Positions 8,066 through 16,747 of a stretch of DNA of 25,187 nt are shown one piece after another; the first letter of the stretch is position 1, and every line of letters starts with the position of its first letter. This DNA comes from Strigomonas culicis. Lineage: Eukaryota; Euglenozoa; Kinetoplastea; Trypanosomatida; Trypanosomatidae. A model generated the notes under the pieces. That model did no database searches. It saw only the letters and a program-made list of their open reading frames with translations, and was not told the DNA's origin. Position numbers and translations under genes: made by a program. The DNA lies in NCBI GenBank assembly GCA_000482145.1, contig AUXH01000267.1, positions 1 to 25,187 on the forward strand, given 5' to 3'.

Positions 8066-10225
8066 CTACTTGCGGATGAGCCGCGCCATGCTCTTCAGAT
8101 GCTTGCAAACAAACGCTTGCTGACTAGCGGCCTCTCTCCAGTACTTGTAGCGGTCCTTCGCGGAGAAGTGGCCGCTCTCCAAGTCCATGTTCAGCAGAAT
8201 GTCATTCCGGTCCGTCTTGACGTGCCGCAGCGCGCTCACCCACTTCGCCGGCTCCCAGTAGGCGACGCGCGGGTCGTGCAGCCCCGCCTGCACGTACAGG
8301 TGGGGGTAGCGCTGCGCGCGCACGTTGTCGACGGGGCTGTAGCTGCGCATGTAGTCGTAGTACCGGTACTCGTTCGGGTTCCCCCACTCCTCCCACTCCC
8401 CCGTCGTCAGGGGGATGCTGGGGTCGCACATGGTCGTCATGACGTCCACGAACGGGACGCCGGCGACCGCGGCGGCGAAGAGGTCCGGCCGCATGTTGAG
8501 CACGGCGCCGACGAGCAGGCCGCCCGCGCTGCGGCCCTCGCACGCCAGCTGCGCGGGCGTCGTCATGCCGCGCGCGACGAGGTACTCCGCCGCCGCGATG
8601 AAGTCGGAGAAGGTGTTGCGCTTCGTGAGGTACTTGGCGCCGACCTCGTACCACGCGCGGCCCATCTCCGCGCCGCCACGGACGTGCGCAATGACGTAGA
8701 GCATCCCGCGGTCCGCGTAGGGGAGGTACTGGATGTTGAAGTCGGGGTCCATCGACCGGCCGTACGACCCGTAGCCGTACAGCATGCAGGGCTGCGGCGC
8801 CGTGCGGTCCAGCAGGCGGTGGTACACGACGGACAGCGGGATCTGCGTCTTGTCAGGCGCCTCCGCAAAGTGACGCTCCACGACGTAGTCCGCGGCGCAG
8901 AAGCCGCCGCCCACCTCGCGCACCTTCACCGCCTGCCGCGTGTGGTCCGCGGCCCGCACGTCGAACCACGTGATGGGGGTCGCCATGGAGGAGTAGCGCA
9001 TGCGAAACGTGTCGCTCTCGTAGACGTGCATCTCCTCGTCCACCGGCTCCGCGCAGAAGACCTCCTCCGCCATCGCTACCTCGCGCAGGGCGCACCCGTC
9101 GAAGGCGCCGTCCGTGGCCCGCACAATGGTCCACACGCGGGTCATGCCGGCGCGCCGCCCGCTGAGCACGATGAACGTGTCGCGCACGATGTGCTCCTCC
9201 AGGAAGATGGCGTCGCTGGCGGGCACGAGCACGCGGCCCCAGTCCGCCGGCGCGGCGCGGGGGGCCAGCACCAGCTTGTTGTTGACCGCGCCGCCCTCGT
9301 TGGTGAGGACTACAAGCGTGTCGGCGCCGTGCATCTCGACCGTGTAGCGCACGCCCTGCGCGCGCGGCCGCACCAGCTCGAGCGCGCGGTGGCCCTGGTC
9401 CCGGCGCAGGTCCAGCAGGTGCGCCTCCGTCGTCTCGGAGGACTCCGACGTCACCACGAGGGTGTGCCCGTCGCCGGACTTGTAGGCCTGCACGCTGAAC
9501 AGCGGGTCGTCGTCCGCGTAGAGGCAGACGTCCGCGGACTGCGGCTGGCCCACCACGTGGCGCCACACCTTGTCGTCGCGCAGCGTGTCGTCCTTCGTTG
9601 TGTAGAAGAAGCTGGTCGCGTCGGGGCCCCACACAATCGCGCCGTTCGTGCCCTCCACCTTGTCCGCGAGCTCCGCATCGCCACACCGCACGATGATGGT
9701 GTACACCTCGTTCCCGCTCCAGTCCACCGAGTACGCGAAGAGCTTGTGGTCCGGCGGTGCAGGGCACACCTCGTGCACGTCGCAGAAGGCCTTGCCCTCC
9801 GCCATGGCATTGACGTCCACCAGCACCTCCTCGCAGCCGGCGTCGCCGGGGGTGCCGTGCAGCGGGACGCGGCAGTGGATTTCGTACGACTTGCCCTTCT
9901 CTTTGCGCTTGTAGTACAGGTAGGGGCCGTGGGTGTACGGGGCGGAGAGGTCTGTCTCCTCAATGTGGGAGATGTGCTCTTGATAGATCTCCTCCTTCAG
10001 GTCCGCCACGTCCGCCATCCGCGAATTGAAGTGCTCGTTCTCCTTGCGCAGGTGGTCCAGCACATCCTCGCGCTTGCGCTCATCGTCGCGCATCCAGAAG
10101 TAGCGGTCGTTGTGCTCCAGCGGCGGGTCGATCGGGTTCGCGGCGCGGTCCTCGCCGGCGACCCTGCCGAAGTACACGGTGTGGTCCCGACGTGGGGCCA
10201 CGGGGGGCGGAACGTCGGACGGCAT
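8066..10225 (-). CDS. OPB: Oligopeptidase B (prolyl oligopeptidase family S9A)
   Basis: Cytosolic serine peptidase that cleaves short peptides after Arg or Lys. All family marks are present in 719 residues, the usual length. The N-terminal region has RDDERKREDVLDHLRKEN, followed by a beta-propeller region (about 75-410) and a C-terminal alpha/beta-hydrolase domain (about 460-719). The catalytic triad is Ser566 in GRSAGG, Asp651 in HDPRVAYWEPAKW and His686 in ESGHF. Glu610 and its neighbours in GEWEEWGNP form the acidic pocket that selects basic P1 residues. There is no signal peptide. In trypanosomes this enzyme is known for peptide processing, Ca2+ signalling during cell invasion and as a drug target. 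The start is the ATG at 10225, 75 bases after a strong acceptor. Very GC-rich third positions also leave a long open antisense frame. Confidence 0.97.
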   Translation of the reverse strand: MPSDVPPPVAPRRDHTVYFGRVAGEDRAANPIDPPLEHNDRYFWMRDDERKREDVLDHLRKENEHFNSRMADVADLKEEIYQEHISHIEETDLSAPYTHGPYLYYKRKEKGKSYEIHCRVPLHGTPGDAGCEEVLVDVNAMAEGKAFCDVHEVCPAPPDHKLFAYSVDWSGNEVYTIIVRCGDAELADKVEGTNGAIVWGPDATSFFYTTKDDTLRDDKVWRHVVGQPQSADVCLYADDDPLFSVQAYKSGDGHTLVVTSESSETTEAHLLDLRRDQGHRALELVRPRAQGVRYTVEMHGADTLVVLTNEGGAVNNKLVLAPRAAPADWGRVLVPASDAIFLEEHIVRDTFIVLSGRRAGMTRVWTIVRATDGAFDGCALREVAMAEEVFCAEPVDEEMHVYESDTFRMRYSSMATPITWFDVRAADHTRQAVKVREVGGGFCAADYVVERHFAEAPDKTQIPLSVVYHRLLDRTAPQPCMLYGYGSYGRSMDPDFNIQYLPYADRGMLYVIAHVRGGAEMGRAWYEVGAKYLTKRNTFSDFIAAAEYLVARGMTTPAQLACEGRSAGGLLVGAVLNMRPDLFAAAVAGVPFVDVMTTMCDPSIPLTTGEWEEWGNPNEYRYYDYMRSYSPVDNVRAQRYPHLYVQAGLHDPRVAYWEPAKWVSALRHVKTDRNDILLNMDLESGHFSAKDRYKYWREAASQQAFVCKHLKSMARLIRK

Positions 10226-10594
10226 GTAAAAGGCTCAAGGGGAGACCAGAGGGGAGGAGAGGGGGTAAGCGAGCGATTTGAAGAGTGTGCGATAGTGAAC
10301 TGGGGGAAGGAGAGAAAGGGGAAGGAGAAAAGAATGAAACTGAATGAAGTCCCTCCATGCACCGAATGGTAGTGGGCCATCCCACAACGATGAGAATGAA
10401 AAGAGGAAGCAGTTGCTGTACTGTAGTTGAGTATGTATAATTGTTACATTGGGGCTGCTCGCCGCCGCTATTGTGTTGTGGGTGTGGGTGTGTGGAAGCG
10501 GCATGGGGTTTTAAGATACATGAGTGGAGATGAGAAAGTGAAAGAACATGGCGCGGAGGACGCACAATGACACGTGTGTGTGTGCATGTAGTGT
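10226..10594. other. Spacer between CFAP299 and oligopeptidase B
   Basis: Contains the strong acceptor at about 10300 and, to its right, the 3' UTR of CFAP299 with GT-rich stretches (about 10485-10500 and 10570-10590). No gene is visible. Confidence 0.6.
10300..10336 (-). promoter_or_regulatory. Spliced-leader acceptor for oligopeptidase B
   Basis: Coding-strand pyrimidine tract (TTCTTTTCTCCTTCCCC...TTCCCCC) ending in CAG, about 75 bases before the ATG at 10225. Confidence 0.8.
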
Positions 10595-11293
10595 TTAGTT
10601 TTTCCTTCTCGTGACGTGGTCGTACAAGGTGACTTGGACGTACTCTGTGCACTTCTTGAGCTCCGTCCGGCTACTGTTGTCGCCCGGTGTGGGCACCTTG
10701 GGGTCGACGTTGATCGTCTTGCGGTCGCGCTTGTGCTTCATGAGCAGCCCGTTCTCGCTGTCCGCCAGCACCTGGAAGGTGGCGCTGTTGTTGTAGAAGA
10801 GGCTATGCGTTTTCCAGTTGTAGTAGCTCAGATCGCTCCGCTTGGGCAGCAGCCGCCGCCGGCCGGAGAAGTAGTCGTCGAAGTTCTCCGACTGAAGCCG
10901 GTGGCCGTAGTCGATGTAGGCGGACACCTCCTGGCCGCGCACATAGTCGCGGATGAAGATGATGGTCGCGAGCTTGCCGGTCCGCACCAGCTCCTCGCGC
11001 TTCGCGAGGGCGGCGAGGAGCGAGTCGTCCTCGAAGGTGCGGCCGGCGCTGCAGATGATCTCCGCGCTCTCGCGCCGCTTCAGCGGCCCCGCGAGGGCGA
11101 GCTGGCGCGCCGCCTCGAACTCCTCGCGGCTGAGGAGGTCCTTGCCCTTGTAGCCCAGCTCCACAATGCGCCGCGCCGCGTCCTGGTCCTCTAAGAAAAA
11201 CAAGTCCTCGCCCGTCACCTGCTGGTCGAGGTACTCCTCGTAGGACTCGAAGTCTAGTATATTGCGATCATAGAAATCTTTCTCCGTGATCAT
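10595..11293 (-). CDS. CFAP299: Cilia- and flagella-associated protein 299 (DUF4464 family)
   Basis: The protein is 232 residues, the family's normal length, and is collinear with the animal protein. Conserved segments seen are YEEYLDQQVT, EDLFFLEDQDAARRIVELGYKG, ALAKREELVRTGKLATIIFIRD, GQEVSAYIDYGHRL, RRRLLPKRSDLSYYNW, KRDRKTINVDPK and a C-terminal LYDHVTRRK. The family is restricted to organisms with motile cilia. Its molecular role is poorly known, and a flagellar or cytoplasmic assembly role is inferred from distribution. Start ATG at 11293, about 40 bases after an acceptor. Confidence 0.93.
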   Translation of the reverse strand: MITEKDFYDRNILDFESYEEYLDQQVTGEDLFFLEDQDAARRIVELGYKGKDLLSREEFEAARQLALAGPLKRRESAEIICSAGRTFEDDSLLAALAKREELVRTGKLATIIFIRDYVRGQEVSAYIDYGHRLQSENFDDYFSGRRRLLPKRSDLSYYNWKTHSLFYNNSATFQVLADSENGLLMKHKRDRKTINVDPKVPTPGDNSSRTELKKCTEYVQVTLYDHVTRRKN

Positions 11294-11809
11294 TTTTCAG
11301 TTCCTCTTGTTGTTTTTGAATACCTGCTGTCCTACTCGAGAGAGAGAGAAAAAAATGGACGAAGGAGAAGGGTAGTTGCAGCAAAATGAAAAAAAAACGG
11401 TGTAGTGCGATCACCATCAAGCACAAGAGAGGAAAACGAGAACGACAAGAACAGGAACACGCTGCGTATTCGATGTTTTAGGCTGTGTTAATTAATCCAA
11501 TTCGCAAAAAGAAAAGGTAATGACTAATTCAACAAAGGCTGCGGATATGTGTGTATGGGTGTGTTTTCTACATTGAAAAAAAAAAAACACGCTTTCTTGT
11601 GAGACGCCGCTAGCAACTATACGCAGCTACACATGCATGAATAGATGTGTGTATGTCTGTGTGTTTATAAGAAAGAAGAAGAAAAACAATATCAATAAGG
11701 AAACGCTTGAAAAAGGGAGAGAAAATCGTCTCGGAAAGCAATAAACCGAAATACTAGGGCACACAGCTGCAGAGGAAAGGGAAAAAAGAGTAAATACATG
11801 TATCTTATT
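11294..11809. other. Spacer between the choline/ethanolamine kinase and CFAP299
   Basis: AT-rich with A-runs (about 11575-11587) and GT-rich stretches. It contains the CFAP299 acceptor near 11335 and the kinase 3' UTR. No gene or structured RNA is recognised. Confidence 0.6.
11335..11372 (-). promoter_or_regulatory. Spliced-leader acceptor for CFAP299
   Basis: Coding-strand tract CTTCTCCTTCGTCC, T-run, then (CT)n ending in CGAG, about 41 bases before the start codon. Confidence 0.72.
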
Positions 11810-13747
11810 CTATGAAATGAAACCTTTCGCACGAAGCCACTCCCGCAGTGCAAAGTACTCCTTGATTCGCGTATTGCCGTAGAAGATGTAGTCGAGACCA
11901 CTGCTGCCGCTGGCAAAGTCATCCTCCGACTCGGCGTTGCTCGTGCAGTCGTCGCTGTTGCAGGCCAGCACAAACGACCAGAGCGACCAGTGGAAGTGGG
12001 AGCACAGCATCCCGAGGAAGGTTTCCCGCAGCTGCTCCCGCGTGATGGTGGCCGGCGCGTCCGCGGCGCTGCCGTCGAAGTACTCGTGCACCGCGCGCAG
12101 ACAGAGGGCCCCGATGGGGTCCGCGTCGTCGAGGCTCTGCCGCTCCCACGTGTCGTAGATGAGCTCCGGCAGCCGGGGGTACTCCGGCGGGAGCGCGCTC
12201 CACGCCGCGCAGTGCGACGCCGGCGGGTTCGTCTGCATGTACTTGATGAAGCCGGGCTCGCCGCTGCCGTTGCCCTTCGTGTAGTCGTAGTCCAGCTCGC
12301 AGATGGTGTTGCCGAGGTCGAAGCAGCGGTAGTTGACGTCCGAGTACTCAAAGTCGATCAGGACGACGCCCTTCGCCTCGACGAGGTTGACGTGGTCGCC
12401 CTTCTCCGACATGTACTTGCGCTGCAGCGCGGAGCTCTGCGAGGAGGTGACGAGCGGCTCCCGGAACGTGGTCGCCACGTCGTGGTAGTCCTTCTTGCGG
12501 AACTGCGGCGGCACCTTGCGCCACGACAGCAGCACGTTGCCGGGGTTGATATCGTTGTGCGAGAAGACCAGGGGGATGTTGCCCGCCTCGCACCACCCCC
12601 GCACCCGCACAAGCTCCTCCCCGTAGAACTTGGCGAAGATGTCCCGGTACTCGGGCACGACGTTGTTGCAGGTCAGCCGCAAGTAGCGCATCGTCACGCG
12701 CTCGAAGGAGGACGGGCAGAGCGACTCCATCAGCTTGATGTCGAGGCTGTCCTTGTAGTAGCCGATGGGCTCGTGCTTGCTCTCCAGCACCTTCTGCAGC
12801 TTGGGCGCGTTGACGCGGTAGTACTCGTTGGGGTCGCCCTGGTGATTCGACGGCGTCAGGCTGTGCACCAGCTGGTGGCGGTGCACCAACTCGGGGAGGA
12901 AGTGGTCGGAGCGCAGCTGGTGCATCTCCTTGATGACGCGGTACACGTCCGTGAGCAGCGTCGGGCTCGCGAGCAGCATGTCCGTCGTGCACGTCGCGAC
13001 GTCGTCCATGAACTCCTCGACGCGGCCCCAGCGGAAGGTGTGCAGGATGCTGGGGCTCAGCTCCGCGTCGCTCATCTGCCGCATCGCGAGGATGTCGCGG
13101 TAGCGGTCGATCGCCTCGTTGTCGCCGCCGCCGTAGACCCGCAGCAGGATCACCTGCTGCGGGAACATCTCGTGCGAGAGGCGGTACACGAAGTTGCTGT
13201 TGCCGCCGGCGAGCTTCTCGATCACGAGCTCGTCGCGCAGCATGGTGGACGCCTCCCGCGCGGTCGACGCCTGCCCGATCCCCTGCGGCAGCTCCGCCTG
13301 GCCCGTCGTGTCGCCCTGCAGCCTGTAGAACGTTTTGGGGTAAAAGAGGTGGAGCAGCGGCAGCCAGTCTTGCACGTGCGCCATGTTCTTCTCGTGCGTC
13401 CTGTCCACCACGACGGTGGCCTTGCGGCCCACGCCCCTCTTCTCGCCCTTTGTCTTCTGCATCGCCTTGCGGTAGAGCGAGTGGCAGAGCCGATCGATCA
13501 GCTTCAGCGTCTCCGCGTCCTGGCCGTCCTCCGAGAGCGTGCTCGCGGTCGTCATGATGGAGTCCACGGAGTCCTCCGAGATGGTGGACGCTGTCCCTCG
13601 TATCAGGCCGTGCCCCTGCGACTGCACGTACTCGAACAGCGGCGAGGAGACCGACTTGGATTCCTGCTGGCGCGTGAGAAGCGACCGCGCCTGGCCGTCG
13701 CGCAGCGCCCGCTCGACGTCCGCGGCACTTTCAATGGGTAGGGACAT
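11810..13747 (-). CDS. Choline/ethanolamine kinase, long form
   Basis: Catalyses ATP-dependent phosphorylation of ethanolamine and/or choline, the first step of the Kennedy pathway to phosphatidylethanolamine and phosphatidylcholine. Seen: the nucleotide-binding segment LAGGNSNFVYRL (179-190), the phosphotransferase (Brenner) motif SHNDINPGNVLL (396-407, with Asp399 and Asn404), and the choline-kinase motif IDFEYSDVNYRCFDLGNTICE (464-484, with Asp465). At 645 residues it exceeds typical eukaryotic enzymes of about 360-460. The excess is a Ser-rich N-terminal extension of about 170 residues and about 45 extra residues between the Brenner and IDFE motifs. No signal peptide or membrane segment is seen. 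Substrate preference cannot be read from sequence here. The start is the ATG at 13747, after an acceptor about 45 bases upstream. Confidence 0.93.
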   Translation of the reverse strand: MSLPIESAADVERALRDGQARSLLTRQQESKSVSSPLFEYVQSQGHGLIRGTASTISEDSVDSIMTTASTLSEDGQDAETLKLIDRLCHSLYRKAMQKTKGEKRGVGRKATVVVDRTHEKNMAHVQDWLPLLHLFYPKTFYRLQGDTTGQAELPQGIGQASTAREASTMLRDELVIEKLAGGNSNFVYRLSHEMFPQQVILLRVYGGGDNEAIDRYRDILAMRQMSDAELSPSILHTFRWGRVEEFMDDVATCTTDMLLASPTLLTDVYRVIKEMHQLRSDHFLPELVHRHQLVHSLTPSNHQGDPNEYYRVNAPKLQKVLESKHEPIGYYKDSLDIKLMESLCPSSFERVTMRYLRLTCNNVVPEYRDIFAKFYGEELVRVRGWCEAGNIPLVFSHNDINPGNVLLSWRKVPPQFRKKDYHDVATTFREPLVTSSQSSALQRKYMSEKGDHVNLVEAKGVVLIDFEYSDVNYRCFDLGNTICELDYDYTKGNGSGEPGFIKYMQTNPPASHCAAWSALPPEYPRLPELIYDTWERQSLDDADPIGALCLRAVHEYFDGSAADAPATITREQLRETFLGMLCSHFHWSLWSFVLACNSDDCTSNAESEDDFASGSSGLDYIFYGNTRIKEYFALREWLRAKGFIS

Positions 13748-13790
13748 CGCGATCCGTCACGTGTATCGATTTCGTTAGTTGTTCGTTTTA

Positions 13791-13826
13791 CTTTTTTTTT
13801 TTAGTAGAGAGAGAAGAAAAAGAAAA
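13791..13826 (-). promoter_or_regulatory. Candidate spliced-leader acceptor for the choline/ethanolamine kinase
   Basis: A coding-strand pyrimidine tract (TTTTCTTTTTCTTCTCTCTC) is followed by an A-run that ends in AG, about 43 bases before the ATG. The A-run between tract and AG is unusual. Confidence 0.6.
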
Positions 13827-14046
13827 TTACTATATGTGTGTTCTATATATGCTACTTTGGTTTTTCACTGAACGCATTGCGCCGCAAGGTGAGGAAGAGA
13901 AGGGAGTGGAAAGCATGCGGTGCGGAAGAAACGCAGAAAGGGCAAGACGCGCCTATACATCGAGCATCCCACTCCATGGATGCATCGTTCAGGGCGACGG
14001 TATGAAAAGTGACAGAAAAAGATTTGTGCATGTGCGTGCGTGGGTG

Positions 14047-15033
14047 TCACACCGACGTCAGCAGGATGGCCACAAGTACAATCAACGCCACATTTTTGAA
14101 AAAGAAGGGGCCCATGGGTTGATGATGGATGCAGGTGCCGGAGAAGCGCAGCGCCGCAAACGGCAGGTCGATGAAGAAAAAGTTCCACAGCATGTAGTGC
14201 AGCAGCGAGTCGCTCTTCGGCGGCTCCGCGAAGGAGCTCAGAATGACCTCACGCACCTCCTCCCGCCGCGCCCGCCCGACGAGCGACTCCGTGGAGGCGA
14301 ACAGACTCACGAAGTAGAGGTTGTGCGAGACGCTGCCCATCAGGGCGAAGAGCAGCGTGAGCTGCCGCAGCACGCCCCGCGCGGCGCGGATGGAGCCGAA
14401 GTAGAGGTGCAGCACGTCCAGGCCATGCAGCATGTACACAACAAGGGCGGTCGCCTTCACCTCGTAGGAGCGGTGGCAGCTGGGCGCCACCGTCAGCTGC
14501 ATCAGCGGCAGCGTCATGGCCATGGAGAGGCCGATGAGGAGCTCCCGCTCCGGCGGCGCCCCCCACAGCACGGCCGCCTTCCCTGACTGCGTGAAGACGT
14601 ACAGGAGGACCCAGTAGCGCATGAGGGGGACGCGCAGCGCGCACACCATGAGGCCCAGCACCGCCACGTCGGAGAGGAGGAACAGGCACGCGATGGGCCC
14701 CACCTGGCGGACCGTCAGATACAGCTGCAGCGCGCACTGCAGCGCGGCCAGCGTCACGGCCGCCAGCGCGGACGTGAAGACAAAACAGCGGGCGGCGCAC
14801 CGCGGCGCGAGGAGGGCCCCAAGATGGCGGCAGACGGAGCCCAGCACGTACGCCAGGAAGAGCACCGAGCCGAAGAGGACCTCCGCCGTGTAAGGCGCGA
14901 AATAGCGGTCGCCGCCCACAAAGACAAAGAGGAGCAGCGCAAGGCCGGCGGCAGCCGAAAGGACCTGCGCAATCGGACATCCGGCCACGCGTACCAGCAC
15001 GGGGGGCACGCGGAGATGGTCGGCCAACAGCAT
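14047..15033 (-). CDS. Polytopic membrane protein, possibly CECR6/TMEM121-like
   Basis: The 328-residue product is strongly hydrophobic. I count about eight to ten candidate membrane segments, for example near 20-38, 48-67, 83-105, 111-132, 165-186, 190-210, 222-244, 280-300 and 309-327. There is no cleavable signal peptide. A charged loop (SLVGRARREEVREVI...AEPPKSD) precedes the last two segments. Some landmarks resemble the animal TMEM121 family: LLSDVAVLGL early, HGLDVLHLYF in the middle, and FFFKNVALIVL near the C terminus. The match is by eye and weak. Function is unknown. Start ATG at 15033, about 30 bases after an acceptor. Confidence 0.85.
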   Translation of the reverse strand: MLLADHLRVPPVLVRVAGCPIAQVLSAAAGLALLLFVFVGGDRYFAPYTAEVLFGSVLFLAYVLGSVCRHLGALLAPRCAARCFVFTSALAAVTLAALQCALQLYLTVRQVGPIACLFLLSDVAVLGLMVCALRVPLMRYWVLLYVFTQSGKAAVLWGAPPERELLIGLSMAMTLPLMQLTVAPSCHRSYEVKATALVVYMLHGLDVLHLYFGSIRAARGVLRQLTLLFALMGSVSHNLYFVSLFASTESLVGRARREEVREVILSSFAEPPKSDSLLHYMLWNFFFIDLPFAALRFSGTCIHHQPMGPFFFKNVALIVLVAILLTSV

Positions 15034-15388
15034 CGTGTGGAACTATGGGGTGTGTGCTATGTACTAGGAAGGAAGTAGAGGCGGATGGAGAGAGAGAGAG
15101 AGAGCAGCATAGAGCGAAAAGACACACTGGGACACGCAGAGTGGTACAAATTGGGATCCGTGCACGCACACACATCTGTATAGCAGGCAGTCGCACTGTG
15201 ATGCTCTCATCACAGTTAGGCTCAGACAACAGTCTCTTTCTTTTTTTTTTTTGAGTATAAAAAGAATGAAATAAAAGTAAAAATAATGAAGTTAAACATT
15301 CATCTTGTGGGTTCGAAAAAGAGAAGACAGTAGATGGAAGAGAAGCACCGGGAGAAATCGGGTGGTGCCCTCCGCCTCGCTACTGTGC
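15034..15388. other. Spacer between RPL8 and the membrane-protein gene
   Basis: Contains a (GA)n stretch at about 15088-15104 that serves as the pyrimidine tract on the coding strand, plus a T-run near 15240-15252. Otherwise it is the 3' UTR of the ribosomal protein gene. No gene is seen. Confidence 0.6.
15064..15105 (-). promoter_or_regulatory. Spliced-leader acceptor for the membrane-protein gene
   Basis: Coding-strand (CT)n followed by CCATCCGCCTCTACTTCCTTCC and TAG, about 30 bases before the ATG at 15033. Confidence 0.75.
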
Positions 15389-16171
15389 TTATTCCTCCGG
15401 ATGCCAGGCACCCTTGACAGCCTTACCACCACGAATCAGACCGGTGCGGCGGGCGGCGATGAGGCCGACCTTCTGGCCGGGGGGCGCGTGGCGAGACACG
15501 GTCGAGGGGTGACCAATGTGCTGATGGTTACCACCACCGTGGGGGTGCTCCACCGGGTTACGGGCCACACCACGGACCTTGGGCCAGCAGTTGCGCTTGC
15601 CGCGGAAGCGGTAGAAGGAGTTACCGGCCTTGAGCACGGGCTTCTCGATACGGCCGCCGCCGCTGATGATGCCGATCATCGCGCGGCAGGTGCTGGGCAC
15701 GGACTTCTTCTGGCCGCTGGGCAGCTTCAGGCGCGTGCGGCCCGTCTCCACGTTGTGGGAGATGATGACGCAGTAGTCGCCGGACGCGCGCGCGAGCGTG
15801 GCGCGGTCGCCGGGCTTCGCCTCGACGTTGCACACGATGCAGCCCTCCGTGATCTGGCCGAGGGGCAGCACATTGCCGATGGCGAGCGGCGCCTTCGCGC
15901 CGCACACCATGGACTGGCCGGTGAAGAGACCCTCCGGCGCGACCATGAGCTCCTTGACGCGGCGGAACTTGTAGGGGTGGCGGAACTCGACGCGGGCGAG
16001 GGGGGCGCCGCGCCCGGGCTCGTGCACGATCGCCTTCACGACGCCGCGCATGAAGCCGTTGCGCTCGGCGTAGTCGAGGATGCGCAGCTTGGCGGGGCCG
16101 AGGCGCTTGTGGCCGTGGACCTGGTACACGGAGCCGTTGCCCTTACGGCAGCTGAGGACAGTCTTACCCAT
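15389..16171 (-). CDS. RPL8: Large-subunit ribosomal protein uL2 (eukaryotic L8)
   Basis: The 260-residue product matches eukaryotic L8/uL2 over its full length. It starts [15 protein letters not shown], has the central RNA-binding core ([44 protein letters not shown]), and carries the conserved [19 protein letters not shown] loop (about 202-220). That loop reaches the peptidyl-transferase centre, and its histidine is essential in the bacterial protein. It acts in the cytosolic ribosome and is needed for subunit joining and peptide-bond formation. It is highly basic, as expected. A single copy is seen here. Start ATG at 16171, about 25 bases downstream of a strong (CT)n-associated acceptor. 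Confidence 0.97.
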   Translation of the reverse strand: MGKTVLSCRKGNGSVYQVHGHKRLGPAKLRILDYAERNGFMRGVVKAIVHEPGRGAPLARVEFRHPYKFRRVKELMVAPEGLFTGQSMVCGAKAPLAIGNVLPLGQITEGCIVCNVEAKPGDRATLARASGDYCVIISHNVETGRTRLKLPSGQKKSVPSTCRAMIGIISGGGRIEKPVLKAGNSFYRFRGKRNCWPKVRGVARNPVEHPHGGGNHQHIGHPSTVSRHAPPGQKVGLIAARRTGLIRGGKAVKGAWHPEE

Positions 16172-16194
16172 GTTGACTTCTTAATGCTTTACCT

Positions 16195-16220
16195 CTTTCG
16201 CAAGATGAGTGTGTGAGTGA

Positions 16221-16260
<40 letters not shown>
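16195..16260 (-). promoter_or_regulatory. Spliced-leader acceptor for RPL8, built on a long (CT)n tract
   Basis: The coding strand shows about 19 CT dinucleotides, then CCTTCACTCACACACTCATC and the first AG in GCGAAAG, some 24 bases before the ATG. The unusually long pure pyrimidine tract suits a highly expressed ribosomal gene. Confidence 0.7.
16221..16259 (+). repeat. (GA)n microsatellite
   Basis: About 18-19 GA units, one side of the RPL8 acceptor. Length probably varies between strains. Confidence 0.95.
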
Positions 16261-16371
16261 ATAAAAGGGATACAGCGGCTAGATCATAGTTGCCATTGGA
16301 GTGAACACAAGAAGGAAAGAACATGACCAAACGAGCGAGAAAACCAATAAAAATAAAGTGTGTTTACAGAA

Positions 16372-16398
16372 AATAATAATAATAATAATAATAATAAA
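16372..16398 (+). repeat. (AAT)n microsatellite
   Basis: About nine AAT units in the 5'-distal part of the ThrRS/RPL8 spacer. No function is evident. Confidence 0.9.
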
Positions 16399-16747
16399 TT
16401 GGATTGTTTTATATTTATTAGGTAAAAGTAGAAGGAACGACTAAACTGACACAACAACGCATATAATAAGTTATTAAGCTCTCAACATACAGTCCACTAC
16501 ATTACTGTGAGCAAACAAACATGAGTCTTCTAGTGCAAGGGAAAGAAGGAGGGGACAGAGGAAAACGACAAAAGGGAAAGGAAGGAGAAAAGATTCAGGA
16601 TCACTATATTTTATTTCCCCTTCCCATATTTTTCAGTTTCCTTTTCTTCTCTGTCTCTCTCTCTCTCTTTTTGATAGATTATTTTGTTAGAAAAAAAAGG
16701 AAATAGAGGGTGAAAAAGAAAACACTACATATACTAGAAGTACCTTG

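Larger units (their letters stand above)
16172..16747. other. Spacer between threonyl-tRNA synthetase and RPL8
   Basis: Contains a (GA)n microsatellite (about 16221-16259), an (AAT)n microsatellite (about 16372-16398) and a pyrimidine-rich block near 16615-16675. No gene or structured RNA is recognised. Confidence 0.65.

Noticed and set aside
7796..10372. Plus-strand open frame of about 858 codons antisense to oligopeptidase B
   Set aside because: Its translation is a Val/Arg/His/Ala-rich mirror of GC-rich codons with no domain, and oligopeptidase B on the other strand has all catalytic residues. High GC3 suppresses antisense stops.
11990..13741. Plus-strand open frame of about 580 codons antisense to the choline/ethanolamine kinase
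   Set aside because: Same composition effect; no motif. The kinase on the minus strand is unambiguous.
15300..15325. GGGTTCGAA resembling a tRNA B-box
   Set aside because: No A-box, acceptor stem or cloverleaf can be drawn around it on either strand.
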